Translations under genes and position numbers: made by a program
The notes under the pieces: model-generated
What the model was told of the DNA's origin: nothing
Databases searched by the model: none
Seen by the model: only the letters and a program-made list of their open reading frames with translations
In this document: in pieces, positions 34,881-44,608 of the stretch
Layout of the letters: each line of letters begins with the position of its first letter
Position numbering within the stretch: position 1 is the first letter of the stretch
NCBI GenBank assembly: GCA_946999045.1
Contig: CAMQBR010000004.1
Span: 17,754 to 81,753 of the forward strand
Reading direction: 5' to 3'
From: an uncultured Prevotella sp.
GTDB lineage: Bacteria > Bacteroidota > Bacteroidia > Bacteroidales > Bacteroidaceae
DNA length: 64,000 nt

Positions 34881-35651
34881 TTATTTAGCCACCTCTTTGC
34901 TACTTCGCTTACTACGATGATAACTTCTGTAGTCATCTAAAGGAATATCTACATTGGGTTCTTGCAATTCACCTTGCTTTGATAATAAAAATTTAATGTA
35001 CTTAATGTTCAATCCACGTTGTATCCACATTCCTTCGTAATAAGTCTGAATAGACAATATCTGTTTAGTTGCCATATCAACATCTAAGGTATGATACAAA
35101 TCTTGGGTCTTTTCAATCACCTTTAGATTGTTTTTATCAACCATATAAGATGTGTAAGTAAACAGAAAATTAGAATCTGTTTTCAAATGAATTACCCCAT
35201 TATCAACTAAAAAATGACGATAACGATTCATAAAATACGTACTTGTGAGTCGCTTGCGTGCATTCTTCATTTGTGGATCTGAGAATGTAAGCCATATCTC
35301 CTGAACCTCATCTGGAGCAAAGAAGCGGTCAATAATCTCGATATTAGTTCTCAAAAAAGCTACATTAGACAGCTTCTCTTGCAAAGCCTGCTTTGCACCC
35401 GTCCACATACGAGCTCCCTTAATATCCACACCAATGAAGTTGATATGCGGAAAAAGCTTTGCCAACCCAATGGTATATTCGCCCTTTCCACATCCCAACT
35501 CCAATACAATTGGATGATTATTCATGAAAAACATCTTACGCCAATGCCCTTTCATTTCAAAAGGAACATCGCTTATCACAGAAAATGGATATTGAAAAAC
35601 GTTGGGAAACGTTTCCATCTCTGTAAATTTTTCTATTTTTCCTTTGCCCAT
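34881..35651 (-). CDS. trmB: tRNA (guanine-N7)-methyltransferase
   Basis: 256 residues from ATG 35651. SAM-binding motif LELGCGKGEYTIGLAKLFPH, then FIGVDIKGARMWTGAKQAL and LTFSDPQMKNARKRLTSTYF (the PxPK-like motif of TrmB with catalytic Asp). It methylates G46 in the variable loop of tRNAs. The start at 35651 lies one base after the ilvE stop; the longer frame to 35672 would overlap ilvE. Probably co-transcribed with ilvE. Confidence 0.92.
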   Translation of the reverse strand: MGKGKIEKFTEMETFPNVFQYPFSVISDVPFEMKGHWRKMFFMNNHPIVLELGCGKGEYTIGLAKLFPHINFIGVDIKGARMWTGAKQALQEKLSNVAFLRTNIEIIDRFFAPDEVQEIWLTFSDPQMKNARKRLTSTYFMNRYRHFLVDNGVIHLKTDSNFLFTYTSYMVDKNNLKVIEKTQDLYHTLDVDMATKQILSIQTYYEGMWIQRGLNIKYIKFLLSKQGELQEPNVDIPLDDYRSYHRSKRSSKEVAK

Positions 35652-35652
35652 A

Positions 35653-36681
35653 TTATTTATTGGGGGTATCAATTAATACCGTTGTCCAATTATGCGTATC
35701 GGGTTCGGTACCATATTGTATACCTCTCAACTTAATATACAGCTTCTCTGAGATAGGTCCAGGTTTCTCTCCAAAGGTATAACGCTTATCCATTTCCAAG
35801 TCATCTATATAGCTAATAGGACTTATTACAGCTGCGGTTCCACAAGCACCTGCTTCCTCGAAGGTACTTAATTCTTCCTCTGGAACAGGACGATGTTCTA
35901 CTCTCAATCCGAAATCCTTTGCCAATTGCATCAAACTCTTATTGGTAATAGAAGGTAAGATGCTCTCCGTTTTCGGCGTAATGTATGTATTGTTCTTAAT
36001 ACCAAAGAAGTTAGCTGCACCGCATTCGTCAATATATTTCTTCTCTTTAGCGTCAAGATAGAACTCACTGGCATAGCCTTTCTCATGTGCTATCTGATGA
36101 GCACGAAGCGAAGCTGCATAATTTCCACCTACTTTATACTTACCTGTTCCAAGCGGAGCCGAGCGATCGTACTTGCGGACAATCATATAAGGATTGGCAC
36201 AAAAGCCTCCCTTGAAGTATGGACCTACAGGAGAAACAAAGATGATAAAAGCATACTCCTTTGCAGGACTGACACCTAACTGTGCAGACCAACCTATAAG
36301 TAAAGGACGGATATACAATGAAGCACCGCTCTCGTATGGAGGTATGTAATCTTCATTCAATTGTACTACCTTGGTTACCATCTCTTCAAACAAATGAGTA
36401 GGCAGCTCTGGCATCACAATACCGCGACAAGTGCTCTGCAAACGTTCTGCATTATCCTTCATACGAAACACACGAACCTTCCCATCAGAACAACGAAAGG
36501 CTTTTAATCCCTCAAAAGCTTCCTGCCCATAGTGCAAACAACTTGCTGCTATGTGCATATTTAAGTGTTCGTCAGAGCATACTTCTATCTCGCCCCATTT
36601 ACCATTTTTATAATAACACCTTACATTATAATCCGTCTTAATATAACCAAAAGACAGATTACTCCAATCAATATTTTGCAT
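35653..36681 (-). CDS. ilvE: Branched-chain amino acid aminotransferase
   Basis: 342 residues from ATG 36681 (MQNIDWSNLSFGYIKTDYNV). A fold-type IV PLP enzyme of BCAT group II: LHYGQEAFEGLKAFR, VSPVGPYFKGGF, GTGKYKVGGNYAASLRAHQI and the PLP-lysine block EFYLDAKEKKYIDECGAANF, ending with FEEAGACGTAAVISPI. It catalyses the last step of Val, Leu and Ile synthesis. The open frame continues upstream to 36765, but those residues do not fit the family. Confidence 0.92.
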   Translation of the reverse strand: MQNIDWSNLSFGYIKTDYNVRCYYKNGKWGEIEVCSDEHLNMHIAASCLHYGQEAFEGLKAFRCSDGKVRVFRMKDNAERLQSTCRGIVMPELPTHLFEEMVTKVVQLNEDYIPPYESGASLYIRPLLIGWSAQLGVSPAKEYAFIIFVSPVGPYFKGGFCANPYMIVRKYDRSAPLGTGKYKVGGNYAASLRAHQIAHEKGYASEFYLDAKEKKYIDECGAANFFGIKNNTYITPKTESILPSITNKSLMQLAKDFGLRVEHRPVPEEELSTFEEAGACGTAAVISPISYIDDLEMDKRYTFGEKPGPISEKLYIKLRGIQYGTEPDTHNWTTVLIDTPNK

Positions 36682-36784
36682 TGTTTTATATAATAAATAG
36701 TTTATCAATCCTCCAAAGCTATGATAAAAATTCACATCATTGAAGGGATGTATCATCCATCGCAACTAAACATTGCGTACAATC

Positions 36785-36977
36785 TAAAGTCTGGTTCTAT
36801 AAATTACCATCGTATATAGTAATATATGAAATACGTTTTGTTCTCTTTTGGCTTCTTTTTCATAGAAATCAGGCTGTGCCTTAGCAATTCAAACAAGTTT
36901 GATTGTATTTGGCTTGCAATGTTTGGGTTCAAAAATAAACACAAAATCTAACAAAGCTAATTATAGAACTTGTTTTA
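36785..36977. repeat. Dispersed repeat family A, copy 3
   Basis: From TAAAGTCTGGTTCTATAAAT to AGCTAATTATAGAACTTG and TTTTAA. It has the shared inner blocks (CAGGCTGTG, AATTCAAACAAGTTTGATTG, GGCTTGCAATG). Its right end supplies the TAA stop of xseB, so insertion was at or beside that codon. Confidence 0.8.
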
Positions 36978-37172
36978 AGCCTTTTCTCCATCTAATATTT
37001 TCTTAATATCAACATCAACTTTTGTAAGACGAGCCTTGCAAAGTTTAATTAACTTCTGTGCAGTCTTCAAATTATCTGTTAATTCGTCAATATCTAATTC
37101 ATCATTTTCCATTCGCTGCACAATATCTTCCAATTGACGCATAGCCTGTTCATAGTTTATCTCTTTTGCCAT
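36975..37172 (-). CDS. xseB: Exodeoxyribonuclease VII small subunit
   Basis: A 65-residue, fully helical acidic/basic protein: NYEQAMRQLEDIVQRMEND and LDIDELTDNLKTAQKLIKLC, typical of XseB. It binds XseA to form exonuclease VII, which degrades single-stranded DNA. One base separates it from xseA. Its stop codon lies in the end of repeat family A copy 3. Confidence 0.92.
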   Translation of the reverse strand: MAKEINYEQAMRQLEDIVQRMENDELDIDELTDNLKTAQKLIKLCKARLTKVDVDIKKILDGEKA

Positions 37173-37173
37173 A

Positions 37174-38469
37174 CTATTTTACTATTGATATGATATTTCC
37201 TTTTTCTACTCTTGTTTTTATTTCATCGCCCGACTTCAATGTTGCAGTATCATGCACAGCATGTCCATTATGCAATGTAATACTATAACCGCGTGCCAAT
37301 ATTATTTGTGGATTTAACGAAGAACACCGTTGCTGTAACATCTCCAAGTTATGTTGCTCCTTTAATACTTTTTGCAAAGCAACAGGATATAAATGTGCTG
37401 ACAATACCTGTATACGAGTTTTCTGTGAAGCTATACGTTGTGAAACTTCTGTAGAAATGCGCAGAAAGCATTGCTGCAATAAGTACAACTGCCGCTCCTT
37501 TACTTGCGAAAACAACAAAGGAATTTTACTGGCAAGTGTTTGCAATCGCATTTTCTCATTGTCCATTCGATGTGTTGCAATGTTCATTATCTCCTCCTGA
37601 GCATCAACTATATGCTGCCATGTAATATTTAAGTTATCAATAAGAAAAGCAGCTGCTGCTGTAGGAGTTTTTACTCGTTGGAAAGATATCATGTCTAACA
37701 CGCTCTCATCTCTGTCATGACCGATACCTGTAATAATAGGTAATGGGAAATTTGCTACGTTTTCAGCCAGTAACAAAGTGTCGAAACTACTCAAATCACT
37801 GGTTGCACCACCGCCACGAATAATGACAACTGCATCAAAAGAATCTATTTGAGTATTAATTTGATTAAGAGCATTGATAACACTCTGCTCTACCTGCTCA
37901 CCTTGCATCACCGTAGGAAAGAGCTTAATATCGAAATGATACCCCATTCCATTATCCAACAATTGACGGTTAAAGTCGCCAAAGCCTGCTGCTTGAGCAC
38001 TGGAAATAACCGCAATGCGCTGTGCAAACGAAGATAGATATAATTCTTTTTGCAAATCGAACACGCCCTCATCCTTGAGCTGAGCTATGATCTCCTGCCG
38101 TTTGCGAGCCATATCGCCCATAGTATATTCAGGATTGATGTCAGTAACAATCCATGAAAAACCATAAGCTATATGAAAATTAGCATACACCTTGAGCATT
38201 ACTTTCATACCAGATCGCAACTGCTGCCCCGTTACTCGTTCAAAATAAGGACGAATAAATATCCACTTGTTTCTCCAGCATTTAGCAGATGCCTTAGCTA
38301 TGGGTGTATTGTTTTGTTCGTCTTTCTGTACTAACTCCATATAACAATGCCCTCTTACCTCACGAGCCTCTGACAGTTCTGCTTCTACCCAATATTCGTT
38401 AGGCATAACTGTTTGTAAAGTATCGCTCACTATCTCGTTTAACTCATATAATGTAAGGGCCTTTTTCAT
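37174..38469 (-). CDS. xseA: Exodeoxyribonuclease VII large subunit
   Basis: A 431-residue protein: N-terminal OB fold (TLYELNEIVSDTLQT, YWVEAELSEAREVRGHCYME), then the catalytic domain with RIAVISSAQAAGFGDFNRQL, VVIIRGGGATSDLSSFDTLL and PIITGIGHDRDESVLDMISF, then a coiled-coil C terminus. All main motifs are present. -7 box TATATTTG (minus 38501-38508) about 30 bases upstream. Confidence 0.93.
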   Translation of the reverse strand: MKKALTLYELNEIVSDTLQTVMPNEYWVEAELSEAREVRGHCYMELVQKDEQNNTPIAKASAKCWRNKWIFIRPYFERVTGQQLRSGMKVMLKVYANFHIAYGFSWIVTDINPEYTMGDMARKRQEIIAQLKDEGVFDLQKELYLSSFAQRIAVISSAQAAGFGDFNRQLLDNGMGYHFDIKLFPTVMQGEQVEQSVINALNQINTQIDSFDAVVIIRGGGATSDLSSFDTLLLAENVANFPLPIITGIGHDRDESVLDMISFQRVKTPTAAAAFLIDNLNITWQHIVDAQEEIMNIATHRMDNEKMRLQTLASKIPLLFSQVKERQLYLLQQCFLRISTEVSQRIASQKTRIQVLSAHLYPVALQKVLKEQHNLEMLQQRCSSLNPQIILARGYSITLHNGHAVHDTATLKSGDEIKTRVEKGNIISIVK

Positions 38470-38802
38470 CTATTTTTTATCTCGATAGAAGTTAGAAATA
38501 CAAATATACAATATATTATTACATTCTAAAAATAAAAAGTGAAAAATATAAATAAAAAAAAGGAGAAAGTTGCATCATATGCAGTACTACAACAATTACA
38601 GTGATCAACGCTGGAAAGAGCTAACATTCGTGTGCATATAAGAATCTGCTTGAGCCGACTCTCAAACCAATCATCCCTACAGCAAGAATATAACTCTATA
38701 GCTTTTCTTTAAACAAGCTAACTTCTCCCCTTCCTCTTGGGGAGGTGGGAGAGACTTCTCATCTGTTAGGAATGTCCGCTCTCCCCATCTTTGCTCAAAT
38801 AT
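38470..38802. other. Spacer between xseA and the PpiD operon terminator
   Basis: Carries the xseA -7 box at 38501-38508 (minus). Near 38727-38765 is a G/C-rich patch (CCCCTTCCTCTTGGGGAGGT) that can fold on itself and is unlike the surrounding AT-rich DNA. No gene seen. Confidence 0.45.
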
Positions 38803-38844
38803 AAAAAAAAGCGAGTGAAAGAATAAAAGTATTTTTTCACTCGC
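38803..38844 (-). terminator. Terminator of the PpiD gene or operon
   Basis: GCGAGTGAAA (38811-38820) pairs with TTTCACTCGC (38835-38844); on the minus strand the stem is followed by eight T (38803-38810). It lies about 70 bases after the ppiD stop. Confidence 0.85.
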
Positions 38845-38910
38845 ATTATATATAATAAGGACAACATCAATTACGATAAATCCATATGCCTTCCTAATAT
38901 TTTTTATTAC

Positions 38911-41052
38911 TTAGAAGAACAAATATCTATTATCTTTAACGTTAGCCTTCAAGATTAATTCGTTCATAAAGTTACCTGCATATTGCAACGCTTTCTGACG
39001 TAACTTCTGCTCCTCCGCCTTGGCATCAAACTTACCTGAACGCATGGTACGACCTGTAACTTGGAAGAAATAAACACCCGCATTACCCTTTACAGGTTTA
39101 GAAGAGAACTTTCCTTTAGGTGTTGCAGCAACGGCACCGCTCAATGCAGGCTCGCTTGCACCAGAACCAGCAACAAATACTGGAGAGGCAAATGTAATCT
39201 GAGCAACAGGAGCTACCGTTGCACCTTTAGCCTTAGCGGCAGCAATACTATTTACGCCTTTAGCCTTAGCTATTAACATCTCTGCTTTCTTGTCACGTAT
39301 AACCTGAGCTTTAACATATTCTTTTACCTGTGCTTCGTCCAAAGAGCGAGTACCTTCTGGATGAATCTTTTCAAGTACCACAAGCAATAATTGGTCGTTA
39401 TTACCACACTCATACATAGGAGATATTTCACCCTCTTTAGCTTCAAACAACCACTTCAAAGCTTCGCATGTACCATTGATACCAACAAGAGTGTGAGTAG
39501 AAGTTGTTATATCTTTAGCTTCCTGCAAAGTATAACCACTTGCTTTCACCTTCTTAGCAATAGCTTCTGGTGTTCGGTTAGCACTTACAAAGGCACTAAA
39601 CTTATTGTAAGCCTTAGAATAAGTATCTTTAGAGAAGTCAAAACTCTTCTTAATAACAGCTGCAACATACTTGTTAACCATATTTTTGCGGTCAACTACC
39701 TGTACAATTAAGTTACCTTGCCCCAACTTGATATTCTGCAATTCGTTAACACCAGCCGTATTCAACGTATTGATATAAGTCTTGGTATCAGCATCCATAG
39801 AAGGAGCTTTCTGATATTGAGCTGTTGTCATCCAAACCTTCTCACCTGTCTGCCCATACTTCTTAGCAAGAGTTTCAAACTCAGCACCACTCTTTAAAGC
39901 AGAGTAAATAGAGTCAGCACGCTTAGCTGATTCTGCTGCATTGGCACCCATTACCTGAATTTGGCGATACTGAATAGAATCTGGCAACGATTGCTTCGAA
40001 ACAAGCTTTACAAGATTCAATGTATTATCCATTGCAGTTTCAAACGGACCGCTAATTTGTCCAACAGCCATAGCGTCTAATTTATCTGCTATATCCGAAG
40101 GATAAGCATCTTTAGAAACTGGCAAACCGATATAGTTAACTAATGAAGTACTCTTACGAACTACATTAGCAGGATCCGTAGTCGAAGCCAATTCTGTAGC
40201 ATACTGTACAAAAGATTTCTGCAAAGCTGCTCGATCAGATGCAGAAGGCTCAACCTTTACCGTTACATACTTAATATCGCGACTTTCTGTATATTGTCTA
40301 AAGATAGGCTTCAGTTCATTATACTTAGCCTTCAAATCAGCATCACTTATTTTAACTTTGTTGTCAGCGATAGAAGAGTAGGCAAATGTAGCCAGCTGAA
40401 TTTTGCTTTCTTCATTTTCAGCCTTAAACTCTTGTTTGGCTTCGATAGGATTTGAGAGGAAGCAACTTGCCAATAAGCTTTGATACTTCTGTGCCAACAA
40501 TTGCTGGCGGAGTGTCCTTTCTATAAACATCCAGTACTTATAAAGTGTTTGGTATTGCTGAGCAACCTGTGGGTTAGCGGTTTGTTGTGTTTTATAATCA
40601 GCCAAGAACTTATTCAAGGCATTGACATCAAATCTACCTGTTTCACGATTCACGAAAGGAGATTGCAGCAACATAGGATTAGTTCCCTCTGTCATTACAT
40701 TCTTTAATTCAGCATCGGTTACTGTCAAGCCTAACTTCTTTGCTTCATTCTCTATTACCTTAGTTTGAATATAAGTTTGCCAAACCATATCTTTAACTTG
40801 GTTCATTTGGTCTTCATTTAGGTTATCAACACCTTGTTGCATCTTAATAACCTCAGTATATTCATCCATAAGTTTTTGGAAGTCGTGGACACTTATCTTT
40901 TCACCCAACACTTCGCCTACTTGCTGACGCTGATCATTACGAGACGACTCGCAAGAACGAAATCCCTCTTCAGCAATAAATGCAAAAAGACCCAATCCGA
41001 TAATACAAATCAGAAGCGTGCCTCTTTTACGAATTTTTCCTAATGCTGCCAT
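38911..41052 (-). CDS. ppiD: PpiD-type peptidyl-prolyl isomerase / SurA N-terminal domain protein
   Basis: A 713-residue inner-membrane-anchored periplasmic folding factor. The N-terminal helix (ICIIGLGLFAFIAEEGF, residues 14-30) is followed by a SurA_N-like domain (GEVLGEKISVHDFQKLMDEY). A parvulin-type rotamase region begins near 360 (QYRQIQVMGANAAESAKRAD, KYGQTGEKVWMTTAQYQKAP), and a second PPIase-like domain follows. Length and order match PpiD of Bacteroidales. It helps outer-membrane proteins mature after Sec export. Confidence 0.88.
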   Translation of the reverse strand: MAALGKIRKRGTLLICIIGLGLFAFIAEEGFRSCESSRNDQRQQVGEVLGEKISVHDFQKLMDEYTEVIKMQQGVDNLNEDQMNQVKDMVWQTYIQTKVIENEAKKLGLTVTDAELKNVMTEGTNPMLLQSPFVNRETGRFDVNALNKFLADYKTQQTANPQVAQQYQTLYKYWMFIERTLRQQLLAQKYQSLLASCFLSNPIEAKQEFKAENEESKIQLATFAYSSIADNKVKISDADLKAKYNELKPIFRQYTESRDIKYVTVKVEPSASDRAALQKSFVQYATELASTTDPANVVRKSTSLVNYIGLPVSKDAYPSDIADKLDAMAVGQISGPFETAMDNTLNLVKLVSKQSLPDSIQYRQIQVMGANAAESAKRADSIYSALKSGAEFETLAKKYGQTGEKVWMTTAQYQKAPSMDADTKTYINTLNTAGVNELQNIKLGQGNLIVQVVDRKNMVNKYVAAVIKKSFDFSKDTYSKAYNKFSAFVSANRTPEAIAKKVKASGYTLQEAKDITTSTHTLVGINGTCEALKWLFEAKEGEISPMYECGNNDQLLLVVLEKIHPEGTRSLDEAQVKEYVKAQVIRDKKAEMLIAKAKGVNSIAAAKAKGATVAPVAQITFASPVFVAGSGASEPALSGAVAATPKGKFSSKPVKGNAGVYFFQVTGRTMRSGKFDAKAEEQKLRQKALQYAGNFMNELILKANVKDNRYLFF

Positions 41053-41242
41053 TTTGTTTTTTATATTTTATTTTTTTTGTTTTTATTCTCTATTATCTTC
41101 TCCGTTACGATGCAATGGTATTCATCATAAACACATGGTTCACATTATACATTATCATATAAAATGCGTACAAAAATACTAAATTCTTTGCAAATAGATG
41201 AATTTTTGTTTGTTTTTTTGTATTTCAACCATTTGTGTTGCA

Positions 41243-42520
41243 TCAATCAGCTTTTACCGTGAGTTGCACTAACTGTATTTTTGTCATCGTACTCTTCAGT
41301 ATTTTGAAGTGGAATTTGCCAACTTTCACTACCTCGTTGAGCTTTGGAAAACTCCTATATTCATTTAATATCAAGCCTCCAACTGTCATATAATCATCAC
41401 TTTCTGGCAAATCAAGTTCAAACATTTCGTTTACCTTGTCAATCTCTAAACGAGCCGACAGCAAATATTCGTATTTCCCTGTTTGGGTTGCAATATATTT
41501 CATGCTATCGTGTTCATCTTCAATATCGCCAAAAATCTCCTCTACTATATCCTCCAGTGCTACCAAACCACTGGTTCCACCAAACTCATCTATCACAACC
41601 GCCAAGCTCTTCTTTTGTGCCAACAGCATTTTCATCAATTTTTGAGCTGCCATGGTCTCTGGAACAAAAGGCATGGCACGTACTCCCGATTGCCATGAAG
41701 AAGGATGTTTAAACATCTCAGAACTATGGATATACCCTTTGATATGGTCAATATCATCTTTATAAACTATAATTTTAGAATAGCCACTACCTATAAATAT
41801 CTGCATCAACTCGTCAAGATTACACCTATTTATATCTACGCCTTTTATTTCAGTACGCGGAATCATACAGTTGCGCACCTTGGTATCAGGAAAGTCTAAA
41901 GCATTATGAAATATCTTCACCTCGTTTTCTATATCGTCTTCGCTATTGGCATTATCAATACTCGATTGCACTAAATAATCCAAATCTACTTTAGAAAAGC
42001 CCTCATCAATGGCCTTCTTAGGAATATTTATGCCAAATACTTTTAAGAATATACGCGACAAAAAGGTAGCAAACTTACTGATAGGCCACAAAATAACATA
42101 AAACAGATAAGCTGGAAACGAGAAAAAGCGCAACAAGCGGTTAGGATTACTTTTGAAAAGCGTTTTAGGCAGAAACTCCCCTGTAAACAAAATAACAAGC
42201 GTTGACAAGATAGTATCAGCAGGAACTGTAAACCCCACATCCATACCAACAAAGATTGTAGCATCAAAGAGACGTGCTATCAAAATGCCATAGATAACCA
42301 ATACTATGTTATTACCTACCAGCATGGTGCTAACAAAGCCATTGGGATTGCGATAAAAGATAGACAAAAATCGCTGTGTTACCTCATCTTGTCCTTTATC
42401 CATTTGTGCTAACATACGATTACTCGTAACGAATGCTATCTCCATTCCCGAAAAGAATGCTGACAACATCATCGTTATAACAATCCACACTATAAAAAAG
42501 ATATCTACTTGTCCGTTCAT
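41243..42520 (-). CDS. CNNM/CorC-HlyC family transporter (GldE-like)
   Basis: A 425-residue protein: DUF21/CNNM membrane domain with helices at the start (FIVWIVITMMLSAFFSGMEI), two CBS motifs (TKVRNCMIPRTEIKGVDINR; KSLAVVIDEFGGTSGLVALE) and a C-terminal CorC_HlyC domain (DDYMTVGGLILNEYRSFP). It may move Mg2+/Co2+ or sense divalent cations. The gliding protein GldE has the same architecture, and a GldE name is possible. It follows lptC by 11 bases. Confidence 0.85.
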   Translation of the reverse strand: MNGQVDIFFIVWIVITMMLSAFFSGMEIAFVTSNRMLAQMDKGQDEVTQRFLSIFYRNPNGFVSTMLVGNNIVLVIYGILIARLFDATIFVGMDVGFTVPADTILSTLVILFTGEFLPKTLFKSNPNRLLRFFSFPAYLFYVILWPISKFATFLSRIFLKVFGINIPKKAIDEGFSKVDLDYLVQSSIDNANSEDDIENEVKIFHNALDFPDTKVRNCMIPRTEIKGVDINRCNLDELMQIFIGSGYSKIIVYKDDIDHIKGYIHSSEMFKHPSSWQSGVRAMPFVPETMAAQKLMKMLLAQKKSLAVVIDEFGGTSGLVALEDIVEEIFGDIEDEHDSMKYIATQTGKYEYLLSARLEIDKVNEMFELDLPESDDYMTVGGLILNEYRSFPKLNEVVKVGKFHFKILKSTMTKIQLVQLTVKAD

Positions 42521-42531
42521 CTACATATATA

Positions 42532-43182
42532 TCAAGGCGTTGCAGTTTTCTTTGGACGGGGTATGGCCTGCGGTCGCGTACCCCCACCCGTACTATCTAC
42601 CGAGATAGATGTTGTATCTGATTCGCCTGTAAAATCAGATTTCTCAAACGATCCTCGACTATTGGTAACAATATATTTGCTCATTTGTTCATCGCTCTTA
42701 AAGTACGTACCCTGCAAAGTTCGTTCGGGGGTAACCAATGTAGAGAAGCGATGTGAATACAATTCGTGTGAACGGCGGTCTAAAAACAGCTCTTCACTAG
42801 AGAATCTTAAGCCATCTTTCGTCAATATACGCACTCTTCCTCTGAGTTCCCATAACTGATTGTCTATATAATAATAAGCAGTATCACATTGGATATAAGC
42901 CTGAATGTGGAACTTCTCATCAAACTGTTCCAAAAATATACCTTTATTAAATACAAACTTTTGTGTCGTTGTATTTTGATATACCTCCCAGCGTTCAGTA
43001 ACAATACGATACTTGATGACACCCGAATCTGATATCATTTCGTTAACACCATAGCTGGTCATTGTAGGCACTGAGTCGCATTCGTAAATAGCTGGTGCTA
43101 TATGCTCTTTCTGTTTTTCGCATGAAACAAAAAACATAAGCAGCACAAAAACGTATACAATCAGAAAGACACTCTTTTTCAT
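42532..43182 (-). CDS. lptC: LPS export protein LptC (lipoprotein)
   Basis: A 216-residue protein with a hydrophobic signal and lipobox FFVSC (Cys21), then the LptC/OstA-like beta-jellyroll repeat (FLEQFDEKFHIQAYIQCDTA, LWELRGRVRILTKDGLRFSS, GTYFKSDEQMSKYIVTNSRG) and a Pro/Thr tail. It bridges LptB2FG and LptA in the periplasm. It sits between the OMP gene and the CNNM gene in one operon. Confidence 0.87.
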   Translation of the reverse strand: MKKSVFLIVYVFVLLMFFVSCEKQKEHIAPAIYECDSVPTMTSYGVNEMISDSGVIKYRIVTERWEVYQNTTTQKFVFNKGIFLEQFDEKFHIQAYIQCDTAYYYIDNQLWELRGRVRILTKDGLRFSSEELFLDRRSHELYSHRFSTLVTPERTLQGTYFKSDEQMSKYIVTNSRGSFEKSDFTGESDTTSISVDSTGGGTRPQAIPRPKKTATP

Positions 43183-43212
43183 CCAACTATTTTTCTACCA
43201 AACAGAGCCGTA

Positions 43213-44517
43213 TTATTTTACTTTCCATTTAGCAAACCAACGTTCGTTAAATGTAATACCTATATTGATACGGAATGAATTTTCTGTAATAAAATTCTTG
43301 GCATCCAATTTTACCCATTGAGTAGATATATTGAGCATCGAACGGTTATTCCAGCCATTAACAATAGGTATACCCAATCCTGCACTCACACTCATCTCAT
43401 CAGGTCCGTCTTTTCCGTTTATCTTTATATAAGGTGTAGCATATGCCCCTCCAACTCTATAACGAATACGCTGAAAAAAATGACGACTATTCTTATTCTT
43501 GCAATACTCACCTCCAATAGTTAACTTATGTCTATCGCTGAACATACCCTTCGAAAGAACATATTCTGAATCTTTATTTGTTTGCGAATAAGCAGGATAA
43601 AGCGTCTTGCCCCATTGCTGCAAAGAGTAATCTACACCTAATTTTAATTGGTTATTATGATTCCATGCCAATCCTACCCCATACGAAGTAGGCAACTCTA
43701 AGCCATTTTTTATTACAACATTTGTTGTTGTATCTTTAACTAATGTCTGTGGACTTTGAGAAATTATAACCAATTGTGGATCAGCATTCAACGTATGTCC
43801 TAAAGTATATGTACCACCCAATGTTACCCAATCGTTTTTAGCAATATGCAAAGTATATTGTAATCCTAAATCCAGTTTATAGCTACGCCCTGAAGCGGTA
43901 TAATACTTAGAAATAGTATTGATAGCCTGATCGTTATAACTATTTACCACCGAACGCTCATACCGTCCCCACAAATAAGCAATATTAGCACCCACCGACA
44001 AGCCCTTAAGCGGTTGCCAGCCTGCACCCATATACACTTGGTGGAAACCTCCATTACCCGAATAAGTATAAGAAGAAATAGTCCTATCACCTTCAGCGTT
44101 AGCAAATATTACATTTTCATAAGCGTATTTATAACCCACATTGGTAAAGGGCAATAAGCCGAAACTCAAGCCTAAATGCTTAGCCAGTCGCATACCAGCT
44201 ACCACATACTCTAAGTCTGCATTCTTTGCATTTATCTTGATGTTATTCTCCTTAAAGTTGGTTAGCTGCCCAGAGAATCCAGCATCAAAGAGAAAGGTAA
44301 GCGAATCTAATGCCGAATACGATGCAGGATTTAGATAGTTTACCTGATCATTCTCACGAAAGCCCACTCCCAGTCCATTCATTCCACGGTTAAAGCCACT
44401 GGTCTGATCAGACAGTAATCCCAATCCGTATTGACTGTAAGGCGAATTGGTACCGCTCTGAGCAAAGCCTGCCATTGAGAACATCGCCCACAAAAAGACG
44501 CCTATTATTTTTTTCAT
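43213..44517 (-). CDS. Outer-membrane beta-barrel protein, conserved before lptC
   Basis: A 434-residue protein with a signal peptide (cleaved after AGFAQ, residue 20). The mature start is SGTNSPYSQYGLGLLSDQTS, followed by alternating hydrophobic/aromatic strands through the C terminus, ending with the FRINIGITFNERWF strand. It resembles the FadL/PorV-like barrels seen in the Bacteroidales lptC operon. Function not known. A -7 box (TATTTTTG, minus 44544-44551) lies about 30 bases upstream. Confidence 0.75.
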   Translation of the reverse strand: MKKIIGVFLWAMFSMAGFAQSGTNSPYSQYGLGLLSDQTSGFNRGMNGLGVGFRENDQVNYLNPASYSALDSLTFLFDAGFSGQLTNFKENNIKINAKNADLEYVVAGMRLAKHLGLSFGLLPFTNVGYKYAYENVIFANAEGDRTISSYTYSGNGGFHQVYMGAGWQPLKGLSVGANIAYLWGRYERSVVNSYNDQAINTISKYYTASGRSYKLDLGLQYTLHIAKNDWVTLGGTYTLGHTLNADPQLVIISQSPQTLVKDTTTNVVIKNGLELPTSYGVGLAWNHNNQLKLGVDYSLQQWGKTLYPAYSQTNKDSEYVLSKGMFSDRHKLTIGGEYCKNKNSRHFFQRIRYRVGGAYATPYIKINGKDGPDEMSVSAGLGIPIVNGWNNRSMLNISTQWVKLDAKNFITENSFRINIGITFNERWFAKWKVK

Positions 44518-44543
44518 TATGATAATAATTTCGGTTTTGTCTG

Positions 44544-44604
44544 CAAAAATATCGAAAAAAAACGAATTAAAAGCACATTAACTGCAAAATATAAGTTATT
44601 TTTG
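44544..44604. promoter_or_regulatory. Divergent -7 boxes for the OMP operon and the DUF4105 gene
   Basis: TATTTTTG on the minus strand at 44544-44551 serves the OMP/lptC genes; TATTTTTG on the plus strand at 44597-44604 serves the gene at 44609. The latter predicts a transcript start at or just beyond the GTG start codon. Confidence 0.5.
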
Positions 44605-44608
44605 CAAC

